From assembly GCF_001039355.2 (NCBI RefSeq), contig NW_019775481.1:36002-100001 (forward strand): DNA of 64,000 nucleotides, in the 5' to 3' direction. Shown here in pieces: positions 36,257 through 47,400 of the stretch. Source of the stretch: Lingula anatina. Taxonomy: Eukaryota > Brachiopoda > Lingulata > Lingulida > Lingulidae. Made by a program: the position numbers and the translations under genes. Numbering within the stretch: position 1 is the first letter of the stretch; every line of letters starts with the position of its first letter. The notes beneath the pieces were generated by a model. The model had not been told where the DNA came from and did no database searches. It saw nothing but the letters and a program-made list of their open reading frames with translations.

Positions 36257-37780
36257 CAAGTTCCATACATAACACCTTTAGTCTTGATCGTATTATAAGT
36301 GAAATGGTCTACTCACAAATATTTCATACCAAATTCAGAGAAACGAAAATATTATGCAAACCAGAGTATTATGAACACTAATTGTTGAGATCCTTACCTA
36401 CCAAGCTACCTACACCATGACCTGCTTGTGTTTCCATTTCTTTATCAAAATATACTTTTATTGCAAAGATATGTCAAGAGAATATTTACACCCTGCTATG
36501 CACATGTACTACATGTAGCATGTCTCAATCCCAGTTAAGACCTAAGCACCTTGATCATGTACTGGTATGTGTGTTCATATCAGAGCTAATCTAGTTCAGA
36601 CCAGCTGACGTCACCAGAAAACAAGATAACAAAATCACCCCTTACATTTTTAAATGTTGCTTCAAACAGTGTAGTCGCCGTTTGACGTCAGTTAGTCAGT
36701 GTTAGGATGTCTCGACACGAACGCGTCTTCGGAGTTATCACTGGGTCAAGTAATGTGTGCACCTCAAGTACATTGAAACCCCGCAACGATTTCATTTTTG
36801 AAATAACACCTACCGGTAACAGTCAAAAATGCATTCCCCCAAACGAAAACACTACATATATGTATGTGGTATACTAGCACAATACCTTGTATGAGAAACA
36901 GCGCCTTTCCCACCCCCTGCCCCTTTCAAACAACACACTGTAGGCCTAGAAGTCAAATGAAAAATAATTTAAAAAAGAAAAAAAAGGCAGGTGCTATATG
37001 CTCACGAAACAGATTTTGCTTTATTATAACCCCCCTCCCCCTGTCCGAAGTCAACTTTACTTTATACGACAACACTGTATCCGAACTTCTTTTCCCATAT
37101 TCACTACATCTGGAATCTATCCCTTCTTAGATATCAAGGTGAAGCATGCATTAGAATACTGATATAACTCCAAACTACAAAAACACCTGTGTACACTTTT
37201 TACGGACTTTGTGGTGTCAAAAGAATTTAAAACATCCGTCTTTGCAATTTCGGAAGGCAACCATTTTCTATGCACCATGCAATTAACTTTTCTAACTGTC
37301 ATTCAAAACTGTCGCCTAGCTTTTCTATTTTCAAACGCTCCAACACACAAACAATGAAGTCGTGTTTTGGTGTCGAAAGTTACACCATGAGACACTCCTC
37401 CTTCAAGCAAAAGTCTTTCTTCTTACAAAAACAGTCCAGTCATGCTTAACCACGGTAAAATACAGGGTGTATTTTTGACGCCGAAAACCATAACAGTAAC
37501 GTAATTACTGTAAGCTCTCTTTAGAATCACAAAGTGGTTTATGGGCGCCAAATACAGCATGAATACAGGTTTTTGGTCGTTTTTTTTTTTCATGTTTTTG
37601 ACTCTATGCCCAAGTCAACTTTATCTGATTTAATTTGGGGATCGAGTATACAAGCAGTAAAGCTGTAAAATGTACAGACATAAAAGCAAATAATGATGCG
37701 CAAAATAAGTTATTATGTTAAATTTTGATACAATTTTACATGATGCTTAACACCAAAATCAAGACTAAATTTCAACGAAA
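35574..37780. other. Spacer without a secure gene
   Basis: It contains a poly-T run at 36220-36254. Two overlapping minus ORFs (35749-36114 and 35981-36259) have no recognisable motif, and one starts in the poly-T. The rest, including 36260-37780, shows nothing I can identify. Confidence 0.4.
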
Positions 37781-38184
37781 TTAAGTTCAAGGTTACTATG
37801 GAAATGTCTGTTTTAGTTGTAGAAAAACAGAGGTTAGTAAATATGGAAAGTGCATATTATTTGAAATAGTAGGTCAACTGTCAATGTCAACGTCATTAAA
37901 ATTCCCAAGATTAGGCTTGCTGCCTAACTTCAATAGTTACAAAGGGTGTACCTCTGTCAGATTTGGAGAGTGATTTTGCAAAGTACAGTTCGTGGTGAAA
38001 AGTAGGTCAAAGGTCAAATGCAAAGTCCCAGTAAGATTGCCAATATATTACTTCCTATTCAAGTTCAAAAATAACTATGACCATATCTCTGCTAGTTCTG
38101 AATTATTTCTCATTCTGTTTTCACCTCTGAGCAATGTTTGGAATAGCACAACCCCTCAACCTGATGAAAAACGAAAGAGCAGAC

Positions 38185-38550
38185 ACCCCTTTTAGAGACC
38201 ATTTCCACCGATATTTGGATCGATCTATCTCCCTGGGGTGTCTCACTAAATCACTAAATTGCGATCAACGTAACTGGCTTAAATGTCTGTCACGCCTAGT
38301 AAAGCTGTTCGAGGGTACAGGTAATTATCTTTACCCTAGCTGATTCGGTAGACGTGACAGACATTTAAGCCTCTTGAGCTGATAGCAATTTAGCGTGAAC
38401 CCCCAGGGAGTTAGGTCGATCCAGACGGATCGATTTAAGTATGGAAACCCAGTCTTAGACTGCATTCCCAGAGATTAAGATCGATCCATCTGGATCCACC
38501 TAAATCCCTTGGGGTTCATCCTAAATTGCTGTCAGCCGAGTGCGCACCAT
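38185..38550. mobile_element. Fold-back MITE, longest family member
   Basis: The left arm (about 38205-38300) includes GGATCGATCTATCTCCCTGG and GGCTTAAATGTCTGTCACGC. The right arm (about 38345-38445) is its inverted copy, with GACGTGACAGACATTTAAGC and CCCCCAGGGAGTTAGGTCGA. A third partial arm follows at 38455-38545. It splits the satellite array. Confidence 0.75.
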
Positions 38551-38555
38551 AGTTA

Positions 38556-38783
38556 ACTAGAGGATCAGAGAGGCGATACCGCCTCCGAATATTGTACCAC
38601 CAGCTGGGGTAAGCGCGATCGTATAGACCCCCCCACACACACAAAAAAGGGACACCACCACCAGTCTTGTGCTTGACAAGCTGTAAAAAATGCAATCAAC
38701 AAGAATTCTCAAAATATGCCAAAAAATATATATAACTTAAAATGGTACAATCAAAGTTCAGTTCATACTAAGGTAGATCAAAG
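38556..38783. repeat. Repeat element head, copy 2, leading into the satellite
   Basis: Same sequence as 34808-35034, here continuous with the DR1 satellite. A diverged relative of its GGACACCACC...AAAATGCAA part is at about 40165-40270, after the array. Head, array and tail may be one transposable unit. Confidence 0.8.
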
Positions 38784-40796
38784 GTCAATTTCAAGGTCAC
38801 AGTAAATTTCCAGTATATGACTTCCTATTCAAGTTCAATAGCAACTATGGACCTATCTCTGCTAGTTTTGGAGATAAAAGGGAACGGAAATTTGTAAACT
38901 TCAATTCATGATAAAAAGTAGGTCAAACGTTAATTTCAAGGTCACACTTAGATTGCCAGTATATGACTTCCTATTCAAATTCAATAGTAACTATGGGGGT
39001 ATCTTGTCAGTTTTGGAAATAAAAGGGAACCAAAATTTGCAAAGTTAAGTTCATGGTTAAAGGTAGGTCAAAGGTCAATTTTAAGGTCACAGTAAATTGC
39101 CTCTAATGACTTCATATTCAAGTTCAATACTAACTGTGGACCTATCTCTGCCAGTTTTGGAGATAAAAGGGAACGGAAATTTGCAAAGTTCAATTCCTGA
39201 TGAAAAGTAGGTCAAAGGTCAATTACAAGGTCACATTTATATTGCCAGTATATGACTTCCTATTCAAGTTCAATAGTAACTATGGACCTATCTCTGCATG
39301 TTTTGGAGATAAAAGGGAACAAAATTTGCAAAGTTCAGTTCAGGGTTAAAAGTAGGTCAAAGGTCAATTTTAAGGTCACAGTAAATTGCTTCGTATGACT
39401 TTCTATTCAAATTCAATAGTAACTATGGGCGTATCTCTGCCAGTTTTGAAAATAAAAGCAATAAAAAGTTGCAAAGTTCAGTTTATGGTGTAAAGTAGGT
39501 CAAAGGTCAATTTCAAGGTCACATTTAGATTGCCAGTATATGACTTCCTATTCAAGTTCAATAGTAACTATGGACCTATCTCTGCCAGTTTTGGAGATAA
39601 AAGGGAAGCAAAATTTGCAAAGTTCAGTTCATGGTGAAAAGTAGGTCAAAGGTCAATTTTAAGGTCACATTTAGATTGCCAGTATATGACTTCCTATTCA
39701 ACTTCAATAGTAACTATGGACATATCTCTGCCAGTTTTGTAGATAAAAGGGAAGCAAAATTTGCAAAGTTCAGTTCATGGTGAAAAGTAGGTCAAAGGTC
39801 AATTTCAAGGTCACAGTAAGATTGCCAGTATATGACTTCCTATTCAACTTCAATAGTAACTATGGACCTATCTCTGCCAGTTTTGGAGATATAAGGGACT
39901 AAATGTTATAATTTTGGAGTTACCATAATGTGCCATAAATTTCCTACAGAAAAAAATTAATTAAAATAAAGAAAAGGTAATTTTGGTCAAAATTCTTGAA
40001 ATGGGAGGTGCTCTGAAGTTCCAGAAGTTCAAATTTGATGAAATAATGTTATTTTTGACCATGAGTTGTCTGCTTTGCCAAGCCTTATATATATTTTTTT
40101 CTGGAGTTCAAAATTTATTATCCATTACCGTACTGCACATTTTGCTTTCACCACCAATATGTACTTTTTGATACAGCGTAACTCGAAAACCGTATGGAAT
40201 ACAAAAAAACGGAGACCACCTCCAGTGTTGGGCTTTACATGCTCTACAAAATGCAAAAAAGAATGGGTCTCTAGCATTAACGGTTCCCGAATTAGAGACA
40301 GTTTTCAGTTTCGGTATCTTATGGCCGCTACTCCCGTGAAAATGCACCGATTGACCCCAAATTCACGGAGATGAAAGATGACCTGAAGGGTAACAACTTC
40401 CAATAATATTTTTGGTTAAGTCTGTGTGGTGTCTGAATAACAGGGCAAATAATTTTTTTTTCGTAAAAAAATTAGTTTTTTTGAAAATTTTGGCCCATTT
40501 GACCTTGAAATAAAGGTCAAAGGTCAAATCCAAGGGCATATTTGAAATCTACACATATGACTTTTGGAAAGCCGTCTGTAGAAATTTTTCCCATAATTCC
40601 TTCCGTAGGGTAGATAATTAGCATTTAATTTTGCCATTTTTAGACAAGGGTGCATTGCAATGAGTGCCACACCTAGACCCCAATACCGACAAAGCCCAAA
40701 TTTTACGTGGAACGAGTTGAGATTATAGGTGACCTAAATCCAAGAGATGGGTACGGAGGCCCTTACCGTCTAGGAGGAGAAGCGGTAACGGTAGCC

Positions 40797-40850
40797 GTCC
40801 GGCGGAGCCGCAGGAGCCGGCAGAGCCGGCGGAGCTGGCGGAACGATCCG
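40797..40850. repeat. 9-bp GC-rich tandem repeat
   Basis: Units of the type GCCGGCGGA/GCCGCAGGA repeat five to six times in otherwise AT-rich surroundings. Confidence 0.8.
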
Positions 40851-40884
40851 GACGGGACTAAAACCATGTGTGCTAACGCTGGTG

Positions 40885-41010
40885 GTACAATTACCCCCTT
40901 ACAGCTTTTAGTAGTAGACATTTAAGCCTGTTAAGCTGACACCAACCTAGTGAGACTCCCCAGGGGGATAGATAGATCTAAATATCTATGGGAATGGGGT
41001 CTTAGTGTTG
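40885..41010. mobile_element. Fold-back MITE family member, half
   Basis: It has CAATTACCCCCTTACAGCTT, GACATTTAAGCCTGTTAAGC, CTCCCCAGGGGGATAGATAG and GGGGTCTTAG, as in the 38.2-kb and 22.2-kb members. Confidence 0.5.
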
Positions 41011-41718
41011 CACTTGGCAACAAACAAGAGGCCTCTAGCTTTTATGGACAAGATGTGTCTGTACATTAAAAAAAACACTGATAAACAACCATGTTCACCT
41101 TAAGGAGAAAGCACTAGATAGCAAAACACCTGACTACAAACTTAATAATAAAGGGATGTTTCAGAAAATTGAAAATTATGTTGTACTCCATTTGATTTTT
41201 TTCTTCTTTTATCTTTCTTAAGATTTATTATCACTATATTTGGAATCTGCCGGCGAAATTTTCCACTTAGATAAGAAGAAATTACGTGATGATTCTGTTA
41301 TTCTTCCTGAACACAATGGCATGTACTTTCTTGAGCTCTGCGGTGTTGAAGATATATTTTTAAATTTTCAAAACATCCTTCCTTCCACTTGAATTGGTTG
41401 CCTCTTTGTGTGCACCATGTAATCATCTTTCATTACAGACTTCTTGAAATAGACCAATTTCAAGCGTCTAACACAGTACGACAAAAAGTTTGTTGATGTA
41501 ATACTGACAGAGGATATACCTTCAAGCTATTCTCTTTGTTCATTACAAATACAGTGGGGTTCCTTTTATTATGGTAAATTATAATGGTTTCACATTCAAA
41601 CACAATAATTTAAATCTGTTCAACTTTATTTCTGAAATCATATGAATGTACAAATAACTGACCAGCAGTTTTTGATGTGTTGATAACTTGGAAATATAAC
41701 CAAACCTAACAATTCCAT

Positions 41719-42110
41719 CACTAGTGGGCCTGATTTGATCTTAAAGTGCAATTTCAGTCCAACACTAGACTGAACCGGTCTTAAAAATTAAGGAGGGACT
41801 CTTAATTTAGTCTTAAGACTAAAAACAAACTTAAACTGTAAAGAGTAAGACTATAATTGGTCTAAATTCAACTGAAGTGGCAAAGCAATTATCTCCCCAC
41901 ACACATTCAGATCAAACTTGGACTTACTCTCCAGCCAGACAGGTGAAGATAGCAATCAAGTAGAGGGCCATTGTGTGAGTAGCAAAGGGTGGTCTCTTGG
42001 CAAGTAAGTGCTAATTGCCTAATTGATAAGGGTGATTCAGATACTGTCTCAGATAATTTCTAAAGCAAGGAAAGACTTGGTTGTGGAAGTACTAGTGCAG
42101 CATACTTTTA
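41719..42110 (-). repeat. Large inverted repeat, left arm
   Basis: A 392-bp arm, near-identical to the reverse complement of 43327-43717. It includes the minus-strand signal-peptide exon. A short internal segment (TTAGAAATTATCTGAGRYAGTA) occurs a third time at 43228-43250. Confidence 0.92.
41928..41971 (-). CDS. Candidate signal-peptide first exon (left inverted-repeat arm)
   Basis: Encodes MALYLIAIFTCLAG plus two bases, then a perfect GTAAGT donor. This is a short hydrophobic leader as in small secreted proteins. The mirror copy in the other arm differs at one residue (A to V at position 7). I could not identify a second exon downstream (lower coordinates), so the mature product is unknown. 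Confidence 0.45.
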
Positions 42111-42392
42111 ATGTTTTGACAGGAGAGCTTAGGAATATAGCATTAACAAACAAGGTACATTTATTTTAAAATTAGACATGGCCTTTTATTTGTCACAAAC
42201 AATTGAAAATTCACTTCAATCTAACATAAAAATGTACAGTTTTAATTTTATTTAAAATCACATTATACTGCAGGAATTTAATGTTAGAATTTCATATTCA
42301 AAACAATATACATGTATTTCTCGATTTTTGCCTTTGAAGGAAGTCTTTCTTTCTTTTTTCTTTCTTTGATTTTTCTGATCAAAAACATTTTA

Positions 42393-42776
42393 TCAAACAT
42401 TTATGAACCAAATAAAATCACCATCTATAGCTGTTACAAGGGGTTTGCTAATATCACTGAGTGGTACCGTTTTGTTTCCCAGGAATTTATTTTTTGAAAA
42501 AAAGAAATCCAGTTCTTTATCAGGTGGGAAAAAAACATCTAACAAGACCCACACTGTTTCACAATGTCTGTATAAGTCTGACAGCCTTCCAAAGTGAATT
42601 ACTCCTCCTCTGCTGTAGCTATGTACAGTTGGAGTTCTTGTGTAGATCCTTGATGAGCCCTTTTCTGCTGAAGATAATTTTATTGCCACTGGATCAACTG
42701 TACTTGCTCCTTCTCCACCATCTCCTCTCTGCCATTCGACAGTGTCCTGCCTTTGTTTTAAGGTGAGTAGCTTCAA
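42393..42776 (-). CDS. Unrecognised ORF between the inverted-repeat arms
   Basis: 127 codons, ATG at 42776. The N-terminal two thirds have protein-like composition (EGASTVDPVAIKLSSAEKG, HSYSRGGVIHFGRLSDLYRH, ETVWVLLDVFFPP), then a poor phenylalanine/lysine-rich stretch. It has no known motif, no clear promoter and no homologous copy in the window. It may be chance or a transposon remnant. Confidence 0.2.
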   Translation of the reverse strand: MKLLTLKQRQDTVEWQRGDGGEGASTVDPVAIKLSSAEKGSSRIYTRTPTVHSYSRGGVIHFGRLSDLYRHCETVWVLLDVFFPPDKELDFFFSKNKFLGNKTVPLSDISKPLVTAIDGDFIWFINV

Positions 42777-43326
42777 TGTTTCCTTGTAGTATCATGTTTT
42801 CGTAACAAAAATTACATTTCCAAGGAAGAGATGGACAGAACTGTGGACATTTTAAAAGAGATTTTTTAGGACAGACGCAGCAAGGAAATTATACAGCAGG
42901 GAACTTGCCATATCATAATAATTTAAGGATCAAGATAAATGTGAAATTGATACGATTTAATTTATAATTGTGAATACTGATGTGCCTGTAATTAAAGGTT
43001 ACCATGTTTTAAAAGTAAAAAAGTAATTTTGTATTTTCAATTTTTTTTTGTGAATTGTATATGAGTATTTGGTACAAATAAAAGGAAACTTGCTTTACAA
43101 TTAAAATAACTGTACCTTGTTTTTCACTGCCTTGCATTCACATTTCTTGGGACAATAACAAATACTTAATGTCAAAACCTTTTAATAAAGAAAAATTGTT
43201 AAATGTATGCTACATTTTCCCTGCTTTAGAAATTATCTGAGGTAGTATCTGATTCACCCTTTAGATATAAATCAAAATCAAAGAAAGAGAAAACAAAGAA
43301 AGGTAGACTTCCTTCAAAACAATTTT

Positions 43327-43717
43327 AAAAGTATGCTGCACTAGTACTTCCACAACCAAGTCTTTCCTTGCCTTAGAAATTATCTGAGACAGTATCTGAA
43401 TCACCCTTATCAATTAGGCAATTAGCACTTACTTGCCAAGAGACCACCCTTTGCTACTCACACAATGGCCCTCTACTTGATTGTTATCTTCACCTGTCTG
43501 GCTGGAGAGTAAGTTCAAGTCTGGTCTAAATGTGTGTGGGGAGATAATTGCTTTGCCACTTCAGTTGAATTTAGACCAATTATAGTCTTACTCTTTACAG
43601 TTTAAGTTTGTTTTTAGTCTTAAGACTAAATTAAGAGTCCCTCCTTAATTTTTAAGACCGGTTCAGTCTAGTGTTGGACTGAAATTGCACTTTAAGATCA
43701 AATCAGGCCCACTAGTG
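43327..43717 (+). repeat. Large inverted repeat, right arm
   Basis: Mirror copy of 41719-42110; 1.2 kb of spacer separates the arms. Weaker similarity continues inward (about 43262-43320 with 42330-42390). Confidence 0.92.
43465..43508 (+). CDS. Candidate signal-peptide first exon (right inverted-repeat arm)
   Basis: Encodes MALYLIVIFTCLAG plus two bases before GTAAGT, the mirror image of 41928-41971. The two exons face away from each other and share the sequence upstream of the ATG, as in a head-to-head gene pair. No second exon is identified to the right. Confidence 0.45.
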
Positions 43718-43784
43718 CATGTTAATCGACTTTCCACCTGTGGTCTTTACCCCTTAATTTTTTATGTATTTTCGAGTTTAAGTT

Positions 43785-44012
43785 TTAAACCTGATTATTA
43801 TACCACCATGCATCGTTTACCTTACTTATTCTGCTGCCTCTAATATGTAAGAGGTTTGACGTAGTGAAGGCGTGAAGCCTACTCCTCCCAGTTGGCAGAT
43901 TAAATGTCAATCCATACCTTGGCCTAAAGTACACCCAGGAGAGCGGCTGTGCCTTGCTATCTGAGCCAGCAGACAGCAGCCTCTTATCAGGACCACCCAC
44001 AGAGAAAACCAT
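43785..44012 (-). other. Unassigned ORF, possible WD40-like exon
   Basis: On minus, after an acceptor TTTTGTAGTCAG at about 44030, one frame reads VHMVFSVGGPDKRLLSAGSD, which recalls a WD40 strand. It runs on for 75 codons to ...SKVNDAWWYNNQ. No partner exons were found. It lies just 3' of EXOSC7 on the same strand and could be the edge of another gene or chance. Confidence 0.22.
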
Positions 44013-44410
44013 GTGGACTGTTCTGACTACAAAATGATGATAAAATTACAATATATGGAAAATCTGTTTGATTAAAAAACATGGCTCAGAGAATGAGAAT
44101 TCAAGAAAAGCTTATAAAATGGGTTTCTGAGTTAAATCAGTGAAAGACAATACCCATCTCAGGAAATAAAAATTCACAAGGAAACTGTGATTCACTCCAG
44201 CTGTGGCTGATACAGCATATTTATGAATGGTTTCTTTATCTGTGTGAGAGTAGAAGGCGCTCTCGGTCCAAGACAAACATCCAGCTTAACACCAGCACCT
44301 TTTGACAAAAAATAAAAGTAACTGTTGGAAAGTAATTGTAAAACAATTAAGAGTATTTGGTCTTGGATTAGCGGTGAGAAAAAAATATTTTTACTGATTA
44401 AAGTAATCAT

Positions 44411-47400
44411 CTATCGAAGAAACCCCTTCTGTCTTTTTGTAAGTCCCAGTTTTTCTTCTTCTGTAAGCTTATGTAAAAGAGCAACATTGATGGCCTGCCC
44501 GACTTTTTTACCAGACTGAAAGGTGAAAAAACAAGAGTAAATGTCCTACGTACACAGAAAAGTTGCAAACCAAAGTGTGTAATCAAATGCACATAAATTA
44601 AAAATTCACTTTCAAAATTTACTGTCTTTCAGTGTTACAGTGGCAATATGGCTACTGATAATAATAATAAGAACAACAACAGCAGCAATAATTACTCTCA
44701 ATAATAACAATTTTTTTAAAAAATCTTAACTCCATAGCTAATTTGTTTTTAAAACACTATTGCTTCTCTTATATTGCTTAAATCAAAAAGCATACACTGT
44801 GCATAAGATCTATATAGCTAGAAACAAGTGTACAGACTTAATTTTTCAATGCTTCTGAATAGGCAAAATGGATAGGGTATAAAGGGAAAAATTTTCAAAT
44901 ATCCATTTTTTTTCACATATGTTTTTCAAACATAACAATTATAACTGATATTTATTTATTTCTGTTTATTTTCTAATTAAATCACTTAATATTTATCATT
45001 TATACTACATAAAGGTTTAATGCACTGTATGCCTCTAGTACAAGGAGAGGGGTAGAAAGTCTTTAGAACTTAATAAAGCTGTTACAGCCCTACCTCCATC
45101 ATTTCATAAACACTGTCAGGGTCCAGACTTCCAGAGCCTTCCTTCTTCATGGCGGTTAGGGTTCCTTCTGTTGTTATACCTAACATCAACCTGGAGAGAG
45201 GATAGAGATCTGTAAAGACCAGGAGGGGGATGGGGGGGGGGCAAATGCTGTTCTTGAACAAGCTTTGGGTGCAGACCAAAAACAAATAACAGAAATGACC
45301 TAAGTTTGCAAAATGTAAGAGGATTTTTATAGTTATAGAAAACTTATAAATAAGCTTGGCTGTGCCACAAGTAAAAACAAAACAAAACAACTTTGAATTC
45401 TCTAAGCTCCCCTTTATACATAGAAAAGATGGAAAATCCTCTCACTTAAGGCAAAAAAATTATACACCTGGTCCTTCCTACCTGGCCAAGCAGCAAGCTT
45501 CCTCCTCTAGCGTCGCATCCACCACATGGTTGTGCCCAATCTAGAAGTGGAAAAGCTCAACGCTACAGTAACATGAATGTAATGTTAACACACTTGTAAT
45601 GTTTGTTGTGCCCAATCTAGAAGTGGAAAAGCTCAATGCTACAGTAACATGAATGTAATGTTAACACACTTGTAATGTTTGTTGTGCCCAATCTAGAAGT
45701 GGAAAAGCTCAATGCTACAGTTAGATGAATGCATAGTGTTAACACACTTGTAAATTAAAGTAGTGGACCACCTTGCGAGTTGAAAATAAAGTGATTAAGT
45801 GTCTCATGTGTTGTTGGTCTAGAATCAAGGAGTACAGTTGGTGTAATAACCAATTAGTAGGAACTACAGAATGGTGTTAGCTATGAGTGTTAGGAGGCAA
45901 AGTGGCTCCTTTGCAAAATACTTTTAGCTTTAACAATGGTCTTACTAATTTTAAACTTAAAGAACAACATTTTATGTGTACTCTGACCCTAGAAAAATTG
46001 GTAGTAGTCCAGATTAAAGAAATATTGCCCTGGTTTAATTCATAACAAGAAAGACATTTTTTCATAACAATAACTATTTAATTAAAGTGGATTGTTTTGG
46101 ATATATCTTGAATTGAAGTCAACCAAGCTTTGTGTCTCAGAGTTAGAAAAAGGGTTTGGGCATAGGTTTTTCTCTGACAATGATTGACCCACTGTTGTAG
46201 AATATGAAGTGTATAGTATACAGATGAAAATGGCACCAAATTCAGTGGCTCCCTATAAAAATGCACTTTAAATGAGTCATGATATCAAATCATTGCCACT
46301 CAGCCTGACCAAATGCCACCATGGTGTCTCAAATAGTATCTAATTATTTCTTAAAAATGATATTTGCTAAGACATTTCCTGCTAACTTTTTGTGCTTTAT
46401 GGACTAATATCTCAACAAAACTTGAAAAAGACATCTTTAAAACAAAGCGTTCTGATTAGTGTTACAAGTCACAGGTTTTGAGGAATGCAGCATTCATGTT
46501 TGACAATCACAATGTTTTGCATATTTATAATAACTGGTTATAAAACTCTAATGAAAGATACATACTGCAATATGCTACTAGTAAGTTTATGAAAAATATC
46601 AAAATAAATGTTATGCCATTACCTTGCTGACTGTGACCAAACATGGTGTGTGTGAAATATCCAACCTCTTACAATCAAACGGATCATCAGACAACTCGAG
46701 ATTCATCTCCCCACCTTCCTCTTCACTGACAGTCACCACTGGGAGTCTGTACGCAGATACATGAGAAAACAAAATTGAATAACGAAATCCTGGAGGTTGC
46801 AAATATTATTACAACTTTCCTGGGCACTGGCATCATCCGATTGATATCAGATTAATATTTTATATATATACAAATATATGGTACCAATCCATCGAGATGA
46901 AACTCTGTGCCAAATAGTGTATTGGTTATTCTACCATACAAAGCTACTGTAACTCAGTCTCCAAGTATAATACATTAGGCATGCCTCCATGCATCCCTCT
47001 CATTTCTCTCCAATACAATAATTCAATATAGCCATGGGAATGTGCATAACTAGCACTAAGTTTAGCACTCTCATTTTGCAGTAACTTCTGATGTGTAATA
47101 TATGTTAGCACATACAGAATGTATCAGAAAGAGTTAGATAAGATAAGATAAGAGTTTATTTAGCCAATTATAAAAATCGGAAATCATTTTCCATTGGAGC
47201 AATATACAGAGTAAAATAATAAAATAATAAATAAATAAATAAATTAAGAATTTAGCTTTGAGATCAAATTAAAATGCGTCACTGCACTTGGATAAAAGCT
47301 GTTTAAAAAGCGTTTACTGCCTTTAAAAGTTAAAAGTCTACTGTTGCTTGGTAAAAAAGTAAAAAGAGAGGATGCAGGATGGAAAGCGTCTTTCATGGTG

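Larger units (their letters stand above)
37850..39905. repeat. Satellite of about 145-bp units carrying DR1 motifs
   Basis: The main array (about 38745-39905) has eight units spaced 144-149 bp apart, each with GCAAAGTTCAGTTCATGGTG, AAAGTAGGTCAAAGGTCAAT, CAAGGTCAC, TTGCCAGTATATGACTTCCT and CCAGTTTTGGAGATAAAAGG. Two diverged units at about 37850-38110 lie left of an inserted MITE. AGGTCAAAGGTCA is perfect at 38004, 39065, 39209, 39354, 39497, 39643 and 39789; the units at about 38776 and 38920 have variants. A further perfect copy is at 40514, outside the array. Confidence 0.92.

Noticed and set aside
35749-36259. Two overlapping minus ORFs of 121 and 92 codons
   Set aside because: No motif is recognised, the second starts with a poly-lysine from poly-T, and no splice sites or homologous copy were found.
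37850-39905. CRISPR-like array
   Set aside because: The repeats are tandem with the whole 145-bp unit conserved and no unique spacers; the DNA is animal, so this is a satellite.
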